A DNA stretch of 64,000 bases from Acidimicrobiales bacterium. GTDB lineage: Bacteria; Actinomycetota; Acidimicrobiia; Acidimicrobiales; SZUA-35. The stretch is taken from positions 237,566-301,565 of the forward strand of contig JAHDCC010000001.1 in the NCBI GenBank assembly GCA_020630065.1, written 5' to 3'. The notes below the pieces were generated by a model. That model worked only from the letters and a program-made list of their open reading frames with translations. It had not been told where the DNA came from and did not search any database. This document shows, piece after piece, positions 1 through 8,387 of this stretch (position 1 is its first letter; the number at the start of each line of letters is the position of its first letter). Position numbers and translations under genes: made by a program.

Positions 1-83
1 CGACCAGTAATTGGCAACTAGTAGCTAATCTTCCAGTTCAGTTTCGTGGACTCACTGGTCGGTCAAGGTTGGGTGGCACCCGG

Positions 84-89
84 TAACCT
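84..89 (+). promoter_or_regulatory. Leaderless -10 element before aroH
   Basis: TAACCT lies 7 nt before the ATG at 97, with no Shine-Dalgarno sequence. This is the TAnnnT-N6-8-start arrangement that recurs through the window. It supports ATG 97 over the upstream in-frame GTG at 46. Confidence 0.6.
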
Positions 90-96
90 GTTTCCC

Positions 97-477
97 ATGT
101 CTGTATTCGCACTTCGTGGTGCCATTACCGTAGATTCTGATACTCCGGAAGAGATTCGGGAACGAACGATTCAGTTACTCGAGCAAATGTTCGAGCGCAA
201 CAATATAAGTCGAGCCGATATTATCAGCGTGTTTTTTACGAGCACCGTCGACCTTCTCAGCCTTCCACCAGCGGCAGCCGCCAGGGCATTTGGGTTGACC
301 GATGTCGCGTTATTGTGTGCTCAAGAAGCACAAGTCCAGGGTGGTTTAGAAAAATGTGTCCGCGTGATGCTTCACCTCAACACGACTAAAGAACCATCTG
401 AGTTTCGGCACGTATTCCTACGACGGGCCACCGAAGTTCGTCCCGATTTGGCCGAACCCGGAGACGAGAATTTTTAA
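97..477 (+). CDS. aroH: Chorismate mutase, AroH type
   Basis: Converts chorismate to prephenate, the branch point to tyrosine and phenylalanine. The 126-residue product is the size of the small trimeric AroH family and shows its hallmarks: an N-terminal ALRGAITV strand, an Arg-rich helix, the VFFTSTVDL strand and an ALLCAQEAQV segment followed by the CVRVMLHLNT strand. The frame is open to a GTG at 46, but the family begins a few residues before the RGAITV motif and a -10 element sits 7 nt before ATG 97, so 97 is chosen. The stop overlaps the start of tyrA by one base, so the two genes are probably translationally coupled and feed chorismate to prephenate to hydroxyphenylpyruvate or arogenate products. 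Confidence 0.9.
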   Translation: MSVFALRGAITVDSDTPEEIRERTIQLLEQMFERNNISRADIISVFFTSTVDLLSLPPAAAARAFGLTDVALLCAQEAQVQGGLEKCVRVMLHLNTTKEPSEFRHVFLRRATEVRPDLAEPGDENF

Positions 478-1538
478 TGAAACAAAGGCGGGCTAACATC
501 GTCGGCGCCGGACTGATCGGAGGGTCGATCAGCCTTGGACTGAAGAAAGCTGGTTGGAAAACCTACATTTCCGACATCGACGCCGCATCGTGTGCTCAAG
601 CAATCGAACAGAACATCGCCGACGAAATAGGGGTGGAACCTAAAGCTGACGTGACCGTCGTTGCCACACCTGTAGGACAGGTGGTGGATGTCGTCCGAGA
701 ACTCCTCCCACACGTCACCGGTGCTATCACCGACGTAGGTTCTACAAAAGCCGATATATGTTCAGCGATCGCCGATCCGAGATTCGTCGGAGGCCACCCA
801 ATGGCCGGGTCTGAACAAGACGGACTAGACGGCGCTCGTCTTGACATGTTCGCCGGCGCAACGTGGGTCTTGACCCCATCGGAGGTAACAGACGAAGCGG
901 CGGTGATGGCTGTCCGCTCCATGGTCACCGTGCTCGATGCCGACATGATGATGTTGCCGCCATTAATTCACGACCGGCTGGTCGCCAAAGTGAGCCACGT
1001 TCCCCATCTAGCTTCGGCCGCGTTGATGAACCTGGCCGATAACTCGTCGGTCGATCACCACGTTCTTCTCCAGCTCGCAGCCGGAGGCTTCCGAGATATG
1101 ACTCGAATCGCAGCCGGTCGGCCCACCATTTGGCCCGATATTTGCTTTTCGAACCGTACCGCTATCGTAGCCAGCCTTAACCAGCTCATCGAATCACTGA
1201 CCGACGTGCGAGAAAGCGTTCAACAAGGAGACCGAGATGGTCTCATGACTCTGCTGGAACAGGCTCGAAAGGCTCGCCTTAACCTGCCTATAGGCTTCGA
1301 TACAGCCAACTCGCTGGTCGAAATTTCGATTCTCATCTCTGACAAGCCAGGTCAGATTGCCATCGTTTCAAACCTGGCCGCAGAAAACAACATCAACATC
1401 TACGACCTAGAAATTTCGCATTCCTCAGAAGGTCAACGGGGCGTCATGGTCCTTCTTGTTGACGACGCCGACGGCGCACAGTTCGAAGAGCTGCTAGCAG
1501 CTGATGGGTATTCTTGCCGAATCCGCTCCTTGGACTAG
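477..1538 (+). CDS. tyrA: Prephenate dehydrogenase with C-terminal ACT domain
   Basis: NAD(P)-dependent oxidative decarboxylation of prephenate (or arogenate) in tyrosine synthesis. The N-terminus has the dinucleotide fold GAGLIGGS at about residues 11-18, then the GGHPMAGSE substrate motif near residue 105 and the helical dimerisation domain. Residues ~280-353 form an ACT domain (EISILISDKPGQIAIVSNLA), which in this family senses tyrosine, so feedback inhibition is likely. It follows aroH with a one-base overlap. Cofactor preference and prephenate versus arogenate use cannot be decided by eye. Confidence 0.92.
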   Translation: MKQRRANIVGAGLIGGSISLGLKKAGWKTYISDIDAASCAQAIEQNIADEIGVEPKADVTVVATPVGQVVDVVRELLPHVTGAITDVGSTKADICSAIADPRFVGGHPMAGSEQDGLDGARLDMFAGATWVLTPSEVTDEAAVMAVRSMVTVLDADMMMLPPLIHDRLVAKVSHVPHLASAALMNLADNSSVDHHVLLQLAAGGFRDMTRIAAGRPTIWPDICFSNRTAIVASLNQLIESLTDVRESVQQGDRDGLMTLLEQARKARLNLPIGFDTANSLVEISILISDKPGQIAIVSNLAAENNINIYDLEISHSSEGQRGVMVLLVDDADGAQFEELLAADGYSCRIRSLD

Positions 1539-1557
1539 GTTTCACGTACTCTATAGT
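1530..1557 (+). promoter_or_regulatory. Promoter for cmk inside the end of tyrA
   Basis: TTGGAC (1530-1535) and TATAGT (1552-1557) are separated by 16 bp and resemble -35 and -10 boxes. Transcription would begin near 1564, just ahead of the TAGGAG ribosome binding site of cmk. This would let cmk be expressed apart from aroH-tyrA. Confidence 0.5.
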
Positions 1558-1583
1558 ACGAGGTTTAGTCCGCTAGGAGCAAA

Positions 1584-2318
1584 ATGAACTCATCTTCAGA
1601 CCGTTCGTCGAGAGACGATAGTGTACGGCATCGAGTAGTAGCCATCGACGGACCTGCCGGTTCTGGAAAATCTACGGTGGCCAAACGACTGGCAAACGTG
1701 GCCGGTCTCGAATATTTAGATACTGGCGCAATGTATCGAGCCGTCACCTTCGCAGTCATCCTCCGAAACGTTGACCCAGAAGACTCTGTAGCGGTAACTC
1801 AAGTAGCCGAGGACTGCACGATTGTTCAACACGAAGATGGAACCGTAACCGTCGATGGGGTAGACGCCACAGTTGAGATCCGCGGTTCGCTGGTTTCGTC
1901 TGTAGTTTCGCTTGTCTCATCACATGAGGGTGTCAGACGAGAATTAGTAAGCCGACAACGGCAATGGGTTCGCACCCGAGGGGGAGGAGTGCTCGACGGT
2001 CGCGACATAGCCACCGCAGTGTTCCCTGACGCTCTTCTGAAGGTATATCTCACTGCGTCACCTGAGGTTCGCGCCACACGGCGTACCAGTCAAGGCTCTT
2101 CTGAGGCCCAAACGGGAAACAGTGACACAAACGACGACTACGAGCGGGTTTTGCTCGATATTCAGCGTCGTGACAAGCTGGATTCCGAACGCGAACACGA
2201 CCCGCTACGTCAAGACGCCGATGCGTATCTTGTTGATACCTCAGATATGACAATCGATGAAGTAGTTGCGCTCCTATCAAACCTATTTGACGAAGCTCTT
2301 CGTTCGATCTCTGACTAA
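1584..2318 (+). CDS. cmk: Cytidylate kinase
   Basis: Phosphorylates CMP and dCMP with ATP in pyrimidine nucleotide recycling. The 244-residue protein has the P-loop AIDGPAGSGKST at about residues 21-32, the LDTGAMYRAVT nucleotide-binding segment, a DGRDIAT motif and a LID-type Arg-rich region near residues 165-200, all typical of Cmk. A Shine-Dalgarno TAGGAG precedes the ATG. The tyrA-cmk order is common in Gram-positive bacteria. The first ~16 residues are a polar extension. Confidence 0.93.
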   Translation: MNSSSDRSSRDDSVRHRVVAIDGPAGSGKSTVAKRLANVAGLEYLDTGAMYRAVTFAVILRNVDPEDSVAVTQVAEDCTIVQHEDGTVTVDGVDATVEIRGSLVSSVVSLVSSHEGVRRELVSRQRQWVRTRGGGVLDGRDIATAVFPDALLKVYLTASPEVRATRRTSQGSSEAQTGNSDTNDDYERVLLDIQRRDKLDSEREHDPLRQDADAYLVDTSDMTIDEVVALLSNLFDEALRSISD

Positions 2319-2327
2319 ACCCGACGT

Positions 2328-3413
2328 TTACAAGGTCGTTAACACGTCGGACGCCCCGACCTTGCGGTCCTGCAACGGCACACGGGCGCTGACAGGTCCT
2401 CCAAGTCCGAGTGTTGCGACCACGTCAACCGCAGTTAAAAGTTCTCGAAGACTGCGGGGAGGTGGGAAGTATTCGTCTTCTTCGGTGATAGTAACTTCTT
2501 CAACCCCTAGGGTTGGAGAAAGAAACGAGATGACGTTCTGAACGACGTCTTCAGGGGCGGATGCTCCTGCTGTCACCCCGACGACACCAGACAGATCTTT
2601 AGGTAACTCATCGGGCCCGTTGACCCGGTAAACCTGAGGGCACCCAGCTTCATTGGCGAGTTGAGCTAACGCGTTTGTGTTGGAGCTATTTGCAGATCCT
2701 ATAACCACAAAAGCATCGCATCGCTCTGCTACCCCCATCAAGGCTGACTGCCGGTTCGTCGTAGCGAAGCAAAGGTCGGATCTGCTTGGGGTGAACAAGT
2801 CGGGATACCGTTCCCGAGCCGCTTCCGCGACCGAGTCCCATTCTCTATGGCTGAGGGTAGTTTGGGCTAGCAGAGCCGTTGGTTGATCAAAGTCGGGGAG
2901 TGCATTGACCTCTTCAACTGACTGCACACGGTGGATCGACTCAGGCGCAACCGCCATCGTTCCCACCGCTTCCTCATGGCCGTCGTGTCCGATGTAGACG
3001 ATCTGGTAGCCTTTACCGGCTCGTACCTTAACTTCATGGTGAACCTTGGTGACCAGGGGGCAGACTGCGTCTACCACGTAGCTCCCTCGTTCTTTGGCGG
3101 CGGCAACTACCTCAGGGGCCGAACCGTGGGCTGACAGCATCACAGGGCTGCCTTGCGGGACGTCAGAAATGTCGTCAACGAAGATAACGCCTCGATCGAT
3201 GAATCGGTCGACGACAAGCTTGTTATGGACGATCTCGTGGTAGCAGTAGACGGGTGGCTCAAAAGCTCTCACCATCCACGCCAACGCCTTGATCGCCATT
3301 TCTACACCGGCACAAAAGCCTCGGGGCGAGCACAGAACTACTTTTTCTACATCAGATTCTTGAAGTGAAGCCACAGGCTCCACGGTAACGCGTTTATGTC
3401 GCGGCCGAACCAT
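2328..3413 (-). CDS. ispH: 4-Hydroxy-3-methylbut-2-enyl diphosphate reductase
   Basis: Last enzyme of the MEP isoprenoid pathway, reducing HMBPP to IPP and DMAPP with a [4Fe-4S] cluster. The three cluster cysteines are visible in family context: Cys34 in PRGFCAGV, Cys118 in DAVCPLVTKVH and Cys215 in SDLCFATTNRQ. The HEIVHNKLVV and SAHGS motifs are also present. Its 361 residues are slightly long because of ~25 extra N-terminal residues. It starts 10 nt after the fatty-acid methyltransferase on the same strand, so it is probably the last gene of that run, and it converges on cmk with a 9-nt gap. Confidence 0.95.
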   Translation of the reverse strand: MVRPRHKRVTVEPVASLQESDVEKVVLCSPRGFCAGVEMAIKALAWMVRAFEPPVYCYHEIVHNKLVVDRFIDRGVIFVDDISDVPQGSPVMLSAHGSAPEVVAAAKERGSYVVDAVCPLVTKVHHEVKVRAGKGYQIVYIGHDGHEEAVGTMAVAPESIHRVQSVEEVNALPDFDQPTALLAQTTLSHREWDSVAEAARERYPDLFTPSRSDLCFATTNRQSALMGVAERCDAFVVIGSANSSNTNALAQLANEAGCPQVYRVNGPDELPKDLSGVVGVTAGASAPEDVVQNVISFLSPTLGVEEVTITEEDEYFPPPRSLRELLTAVDVVATLGLGGPVSARVPLQDRKVGASDVLTTL

Positions 3414-3423
3414 CGAGGCCGGT

Positions 3424-4746
3424 CTATGTCGGCCGGAGCGCTAGGTTGTCGGGCTGCCATTTAGGTCCGGCTAAGACGAGTTGAGCAACCGTGATGTAGC
3501 GCTCATTAAATCCGGCTTCACAATAGGCCAAATAGAAACGCCAGAGTCGGCAGAACCGGTCGTCTAGTCCGAGTTGTTTGATTTGTTCAAGATTATCGTC
3601 GAAGGTCAGCCGCCACCGTTTGAGCGTTTCGGCGTAATGAGCTGAGATGTCTTCAAGGTCAATGATTTGTAAATCGGAATCTGCCGCCGCGTTGCTTATT
3701 GAACCCACGGAAGGAAGCATGCCTCCAGGAAAAACGAAATGACGGATGAAGTCCTTAGTGTTTTTCATGCGATCCCAGCGTCGGTCCGATACACATATCG
3801 CTTGTATTCCCGCTAGTCCGCCCGGCTTGAGACAGTTACGAATCGTAGCGAAATAGTCGCTGTAGTCTCGCCACTCGACCGCTTCGATCATCTCGATCGA
3901 ACAGACTTGGTCAAACTGGCCGCCAAGATCACGCCAATCGGACTCCAGCACTTGAATCTTGTTTCCGAGTCCAGCTTCGGCTATGCGCTTGCTCGCTTCT
4001 TTGTATTGTTCAGCAGAAACCGTTGTCGTGGTTACTTCGCTGCCGAACTCGTTCGCAGCCCGCATCGCAAACCCGCCCCACCCAGTCCCGATTTCTAAGA
4101 TTGTACTTCCGGAAGCTGCGCCTACTTTTTTCAGGAGCCTGTCGTATTTGAACGTTGAAGCGTCCGCGAGTGTGGCGTCAGGTGAAGGAAAAATGGCTGA
4201 GGAGTATGTCAGCGTTTCGTCCAAGAACGATTTGAAGAAGTCATTGCCTAAGTCGTAGTGGGCGGCTATGTCTTCTTTGTTTTTTGCCCGAGATATTCGG
4301 GGTAGCACCTTTCGTCCTGCGGTGGTAATTCGTCCACCCGTGTTGCCCCATATCTTGCGGTACCGGTCGAGACGAGGCATATTGCGGGCGAGAAGTTGCA
4401 CAACGGCTGTCGGGTCGTCGCTGTCCCACCAGTTCTCGATGTACCCTCGTCCGAGTCCAACAGCTCCTTCGGTGCCGATAGCAGACCACGCCCGTTCGTC
4501 GTTGACGACGACATGGGCATCCAATCGCTTATCGGAGATGTGAGCTGAGCCGTATTTGGTTGTTGAACCATCGGTGTCCGTGATAGTTAAATATCCATCT
4601 TCTAACGCTCGCAGTAAGGAAAGACACATCTTTCGGCTAGTTGAGCTGCGAATATTTTGTCCAAGACTGGGCTGGGAGGTTCGTTTCAGTAGCCGATCGG
4701 GCCTGACTTGTGATGGTGTTCCATCTGTTGGGGAAGGGCCGTTCAC
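3424..4746 (-). CDS. Cyclopropane-fatty-acyl-phospholipid synthase family methyltransferase
   Basis: SAM-dependent methyl transfer to the double bond of membrane phospholipid acyl chains is the family reaction. The 440-residue protein has the N-terminal Cfa lipid-binding region, the HYDLGNDFF motif (residues 163-171), the SAM motif ILEIGTGWGGF (216-226) and the late Cfa segment GGMLPSVGSIS. Its start overlaps the stop of the DUF1365 gene by 4 nt. The FAD oxidoreductase-DUF1365-methyltransferase trio matches Rv0449c-Rv0448c-Rv0447c (ufaA1) in order, so the product may be a methyl-branched, cyclopropane or furan fatty acid rather than a plain cyclopropane. Confidence 0.88.
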   Translation of the reverse strand: MNGPSPTDGTPSQVRPDRLLKRTSQPSLGQNIRSSTSRKMCLSLLRALEDGYLTITDTDGSTTKYGSAHISDKRLDAHVVVNDERAWSAIGTEGAVGLGRGYIENWWDSDDPTAVVQLLARNMPRLDRYRKIWGNTGGRITTAGRKVLPRISRAKNKEDIAAHYDLGNDFFKSFLDETLTYSSAIFPSPDATLADASTFKYDRLLKKVGAASGSTILEIGTGWGGFAMRAANEFGSEVTTTTVSAEQYKEASKRIAEAGLGNKIQVLESDWRDLGGQFDQVCSIEMIEAVEWRDYSDYFATIRNCLKPGGLAGIQAICVSDRRWDRMKNTKDFIRHFVFPGGMLPSVGSISNAAADSDLQIIDLEDISAHYAETLKRWRLTFDDNLEQIKQLGLDDRFCRLWRFYLAYCEAGFNERYITVAQLVLAGPKWQPDNLALRPT

Positions 4747-5537
4747 GGTGCACTCGTTGTTTGGTCTGGTTTGCGATCTGGATGGGAAACGAAGGGGACT
4801 TTCTTAGCTAGCAGGCGGGCCGCTTGGGTGTGAATGCCTTTACTAACCCGGTGTGTGGCCAACGGATTATTTTTGAGAACAGAAGTTAAGTTTGACCTAG
4901 TGGCTGTTTGTTTTTCGACAGCTAACGAAGTTTTCAACACAGCATCTCCTTCAAGAGACAGAACATCGATCTGTATCTTCAACTTCGTAGCCGACGGGTT
5001 AGTCAGACGCAGTTGGTAAACATATTCAGACCCCAAGAAGGGGGAGACATGTAGTTTTTTGTTGAACTGCGCTTCGAAGGCGGTCCCGTGGTCAGATTCT
5101 TGCGGAGCGAGGAGCACAGGGTAGTGATGGCGTTCCTTCCACGGCGTGTTGCTGACTTCGGCAACAGCGGCGACCGGAGATCCTTGCGGGTTGTCCCAAA
5201 GAAAATATAGTGTGATCGGGTTAAACAACCAGCCCCACATTCGGGGTTGACTCAACATCCGGATCGGGCCAGTCGGGCGATACCCAGTCGAATCTTCAAC
5301 CAACTGCTGAAGCACGTTCCTCATCTTCCCGGTACCTCCGTCAAGATAATCTCGACGACGGATTTGTACCGGAGCCGGCCAGGTACAAGACCACAGAGGA
5401 TGTTGTCTGCTGATTTCTTGTGGCCGATCAGGGTCAATCCAAAAGTGACTTGTCGGATACGTGAAATGATGTTCGGCAGGAGTCAAACGGCGGTGCATGA
5501 CCACTCCGGGGCATATCGCTGCGGGACCGGGTTTCAC
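4743..5537 (-). CDS. DUF1365 family protein
   Basis: 264-residue protein with the DUF1365 hallmarks: an N-terminal VMHRRLTPAEHHFTYP segment, the LSQPRMWGWLFNPITLYFLW core and a PWKERHHYPVLL segment. No enzymatic activity is firmly established for the family. It overlaps both neighbours by 4 nt, which indicates tight co-translation with the FAD oxidoreductase and the methyltransferase. A role in fatty-acid tail modification is inferred from context only. Confidence 0.85.
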   Translation of the reverse strand: MKPGPAAICPGVVMHRRLTPAEHHFTYPTSHFWIDPDRPQEISRQHPLWSCTWPAPVQIRRRDYLDGGTGKMRNVLQQLVEDSTGYRPTGPIRMLSQPRMWGWLFNPITLYFLWDNPQGSPVAAVAEVSNTPWKERHHYPVLLAPQESDHGTAFEAQFNKKLHVSPFLGSEYVYQLRLTNPSATKLKIQIDVLSLEGDAVLKTSLAVEKQTATRSNLTSVLKNNPLATHRVSKGIHTQAARLLAKKVPFVSHPDRKPDQTTSAP

Positions 5538-6799
5538 CAGGTCACTCCCATCGATTCACATACTCGGACTGCCGATGCCATCCCATCTTCGTGGAACCCG
5601 TAACCCTGCCAGGCGCCAGCAAAGAAGATACGATCTACCCCGTTGATGTCGTGTAAACGCCGCTGAGCGTTGATCGCTTCAGTCGTAAAAACCGGATGGG
5701 CATAGTTGTATCGTCCGATAATGCTGGAAGGATCGATACGTTCCGACGAGTTGAGACTCACCAGATAGCGACGTTGCCCGGAGAGTCGCTGCAATGTAGT
5801 CATATCGTAAGTCACGGTTGACCCGAGATCTGATGCTGACTGTTTAGCTGGTCGATAATAGTTCCAGGCAGCCCACGCTCGCTGTTCGGGTGCAAGTAAA
5901 GAAATATCGGTATGAAGGACCGCCTCGTTGGGCTGGTACGTGATGTTTGATAAGACGCTGGTTTCAGCTGGTGTCGGGTTTGCCAAAATCTGCATCGATT
6001 GATCACTATGGCACGCCAACACGACGCGGTCATAGGTTGAAGACGAATTGGCAGTTCGAACTGTCACCCCGTCCGGTTGCCGCTCGATCGCGTTGACAGG
6101 TCGACCCTTATGGATCGTCCCTGTGAACTGGCGCTCAATGGCGTCGACATAACTTTTGGATCCGTTAACCACGGTGCGCCATTCGGGTCGATCGCCCCAA
6201 CCAAGCAGCCCGTGGTTATCGAGGAAGCGAAGCAGACTTTCCGCCGGAAACTTCCGGAACTGGTCAGGGTTCGCTGACCAAACAGCCGAACCCATCGGAA
6301 CGAGGTGAAGTTCCACGAACTCATCCGAATATCCTCCGTCACGAAGCATGTCACCTATGGTGTAACCAGCGTCGCTGGTCGGTTCAGCCAGGTATTGTTG
6401 ACCTTTTCGATAGAAACGGGCTATGTCGACCAGTAGCCGCCAAAGCGTCGGCTTTAGCAGGTTCTTACGCTGGGCAAACAGAGAGCTGATACTCGTCGCG
6501 CTATACGTTAGTCCCGATTGCTCATCGACGACGCCGAAGGTCATTTCACTGGGCTGGGTTTCAATACCTAGTTCAGCGAATAGTTTCAGAAGTTGCGGGT
6601 AGTTCCGACGATTGTGGACAATAAATCCAGTATCGATGTTAAGTTGGCCAGCAGACGGGTCGTCTACGGTCACAGTATTGCTATGGCCGCCCAGACGGTC
6701 ATCGGCTTCGTACACCGTCACTTGATGATCGCTGTGATGATCAAGAATGTGTGCGGTGCCCAGGCCCGCGATACCAGAACCAATTATTGCTATCTGCAC
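5534..6799 (-). CDS. FAD-dependent amine-oxidase-like oxidoreductase
   Basis: First gene of a four-gene minus-strand run. The 421-residue protein starts with an FAD-binding Rossmann motif (IIGSGIAGLGTAHIL, residues 5-19), an acidic strand end (VYEADDRLGGHS) and the C-terminal FFAGAWQGYGFHEDGMASA motif that contacts FAD in this subgroup. It belongs to the NAD/FAD-binding proteins that accompany DUF1365 and Cfa-like genes, thought to act on unsaturated or methylated acyl chains. The start is GTG with AAGGGTGA upstream. The substrate is not known. Confidence 0.85.
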   Translation of the reverse strand: MQIAIIGSGIAGLGTAHILDHHSDHQVTVYEADDRLGGHSNTVTVDDPSAGQLNIDTGFIVHNRRNYPQLLKLFAELGIETQPSEMTFGVVDEQSGLTYSATSISSLFAQRKNLLKPTLWRLLVDIARFYRKGQQYLAEPTSDAGYTIGDMLRDGGYSDEFVELHLVPMGSAVWSANPDQFRKFPAESLLRFLDNHGLLGWGDRPEWRTVVNGSKSYVDAIERQFTGTIHKGRPVNAIERQPDGVTVRTANSSSTYDRVVLACHSDQSMQILANPTPAETSVLSNITYQPNEAVLHTDISLLAPEQRAWAAWNYYRPAKQSASDLGSTVTYDMTTLQRLSGQRRYLVSLNSSERIDPSSIIGRYNYAHPVFTTEAINAQRRLHDINGVDRIFFAGAWQGYGFHEDGMASAVRVCESMGVTW

Positions 6800-6892
6800 G
6801 AAGTCACCCTTGCCGTTCGAGCCATTCTACACCTCTGCTATTACACCATCGCACCTATTTGCTCGTTGTGGTCAACCGGGCGCTGAACGTCG

Positions 6893-6898
6893 TAGAAT
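6893..6898 (+). promoter_or_regulatory. Leaderless -10 element before the DUF512 gene
   Basis: TAGAAT lies 7 nt before ATG 6906. It supports that start over longer upstream options in the same open frame. Confidence 0.5.
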
Positions 6899-6905
6899 TG
6901 AACGA

Positions 6906-8369
6906 ATGTCCCTTCCCCAGGTTATTGCTGTACAACCTGATTCTCCTGCCGCCCAGGCTGGTGTCGTAGTTGGTGACACGTTAGTGGCGATCAACGGTGA
7001 ACAGCCGAGAGATGTCATCCAGTACCAGCTGTTGGTAGATGAGCCCGCGGTCTCGCTCGAAGTTGACCGGGGCGGCCTGGACAGAACAATAAGCATCAGC
7101 AAACAAGATGGTGAACCACTCGGAATCGAAGTGCATTCCGCTCTGTTCGATCAGGTCCGCACCTGCGACAACCACTGTTCGTTCTGCTTTATCTATCAGC
7201 TACCAAAAGGCATGAGAAAAAGCCTTTACCTAAAAGACGATGACTTTCGTCTCTCGTTTCTCTACGGCAACTTCACGACGCTGACTCGGTTCACCGAAGC
7301 CGATCTCGAACGAGTTATCACCGAGCGCCTGTCACCGTTGTATGTCAGTCTGCACGCAACCGACCGCCAGATACGAACCGACATGCTCCGTAATCGTCGA
7401 GGCGCAACCTCTCTACGGTGGCTTCGGGCACTACTCGATCATGGGGTCGGTGTGCACGGCCAAGTTGTTGTCTGCCCGGGAGTAAACGACGCCGACGTCC
7501 TCGAAGACACCTTGTCGACAGTTCTCGACGAATACAGCGAGTTAGAGTCCTTGGCTATTGTGCCGCTTGGTGTTAGTGACCATTCGAATGAACCCGATAT
7601 GCGACCTCACACGGTGGCCGAGGCAAAAGCCGTGGTCGACATGGTCGAACGGTGGCAGGCGACCTTTTTGCGAGTGTTAGGTCATCGTCTCGTCTTTGCC
7701 GCTGACGAATATTATCTCCTAGCCGGGGTGAGTTTCCCGCCAGCAGAGACCTACGAAGGTTTCGAGATGCACGAAGACGGTATCGGCATGGCCCGCACAT
7801 TCGAACTCGAATTTAGCGGCGAGACCGACAACAAAACGACACCGAAGGCTGGGTTTTTTGCTTGGGTTGATGGTGCTCCAGCCGAGGGTTACCGAGCTCA
7901 GCGAAGTTCTCAAACCAGCGGATGTGGATCGATGTCATTCGAACAGTCCGCCCCGCAAGTCGCCGAACCGGTAACGACCGGTGGCCAAACGAGTGCTCCG
8001 ATACAGCTTCGCCCCTCGAGACGCGCCCCGGTAGGAGTACTGACCGGCTCTTACGGCGCTCAAGTCCTTCAACCACTGTTGGACTCGCTTGAGCGCGACG
8101 ATGTTCGCCTCGTCGTAGTGCCCAACAAGTTCTTTGGCGGCAATATTGGGGTTACCGGTCTGATGGTCGGCGAAGATATAGCAGCGGTGTTGCGATCTGA
8201 ACCGTCAGGGCACCGTTATCTACTTCCCGACGTATGTTTGTCTGGCGATACGTTTCTCGATGGAACGACCATCGACGATTTACCAAAACCGGTTGAGGTG
8301 GTTAGTACCGATGGCGCAGCTCTTCGTTCGGCGCTTCAACATCTCAGCCCGTCAAACCCACAAACCTAG
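6906..8369 (+). CDS. Radical SAM protein with PDZ-like and DUF512 domains
   Basis: 487 residues: an N-terminal PDZ-like domain (1-75), then a radical SAM cysteine motif CDNHCSFC (Cys87, Cys91, Cys94) that would bind a [4Fe-4S] cluster, and a C-terminal DUF512 region ending in a KFFGGNIGVTGLMVGEDI segment. The family is conserved in Firmicutes and Actinobacteria and often precedes der, as here with an 18-nt gap, but its substrate is unknown. The frame is open back to 6747; ATG 6906 is chosen because the PDZ domain begins there and a -10 element lies 7 nt upstream. Confidence 0.88.
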   Translation: MSLPQVIAVQPDSPAAQAGVVVGDTLVAINGEQPRDVIQYQLLVDEPAVSLEVDRGGLDRTISISKQDGEPLGIEVHSALFDQVRTCDNHCSFCFIYQLPKGMRKSLYLKDDDFRLSFLYGNFTTLTRFTEADLERVITERLSPLYVSLHATDRQIRTDMLRNRRGATSLRWLRALLDHGVGVHGQVVVCPGVNDADVLEDTLSTVLDEYSELESLAIVPLGVSDHSNEPDMRPHTVAEAKAVVDMVERWQATFLRVLGHRLVFAADEYYLLAGVSFPPAETYEGFEMHEDGIGMARTFELEFSGETDNKTTPKAGFFAWVDGAPAEGYRAQRSSQTSGCGSMSFEQSAPQVAEPVTTGGQTSAPIQLRPSRRAPVGVLTGSYGAQVLQPLLDSLERDDVRLVVVPNKFFGGNIGVTGLMVGEDIAAVLRSEPSGHRYLLPDVCLSGDTFLDGTTIDDLPKPVEVVSTDGAALRSALQHLSPSNPQT

Positions 8370-8375
8370 CAAAGG

Positions 8376-8381
8376 TACCGT
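8376..8381 (+). promoter_or_regulatory. Leaderless -10 element before der
   Basis: TACCGT lies 6 nt before the GTG start of der and just downstream of the preceding stop codon, so der may have its own leaderless transcript. Confidence 0.45.
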
Positions 8382-8387
8382 AGCGAC

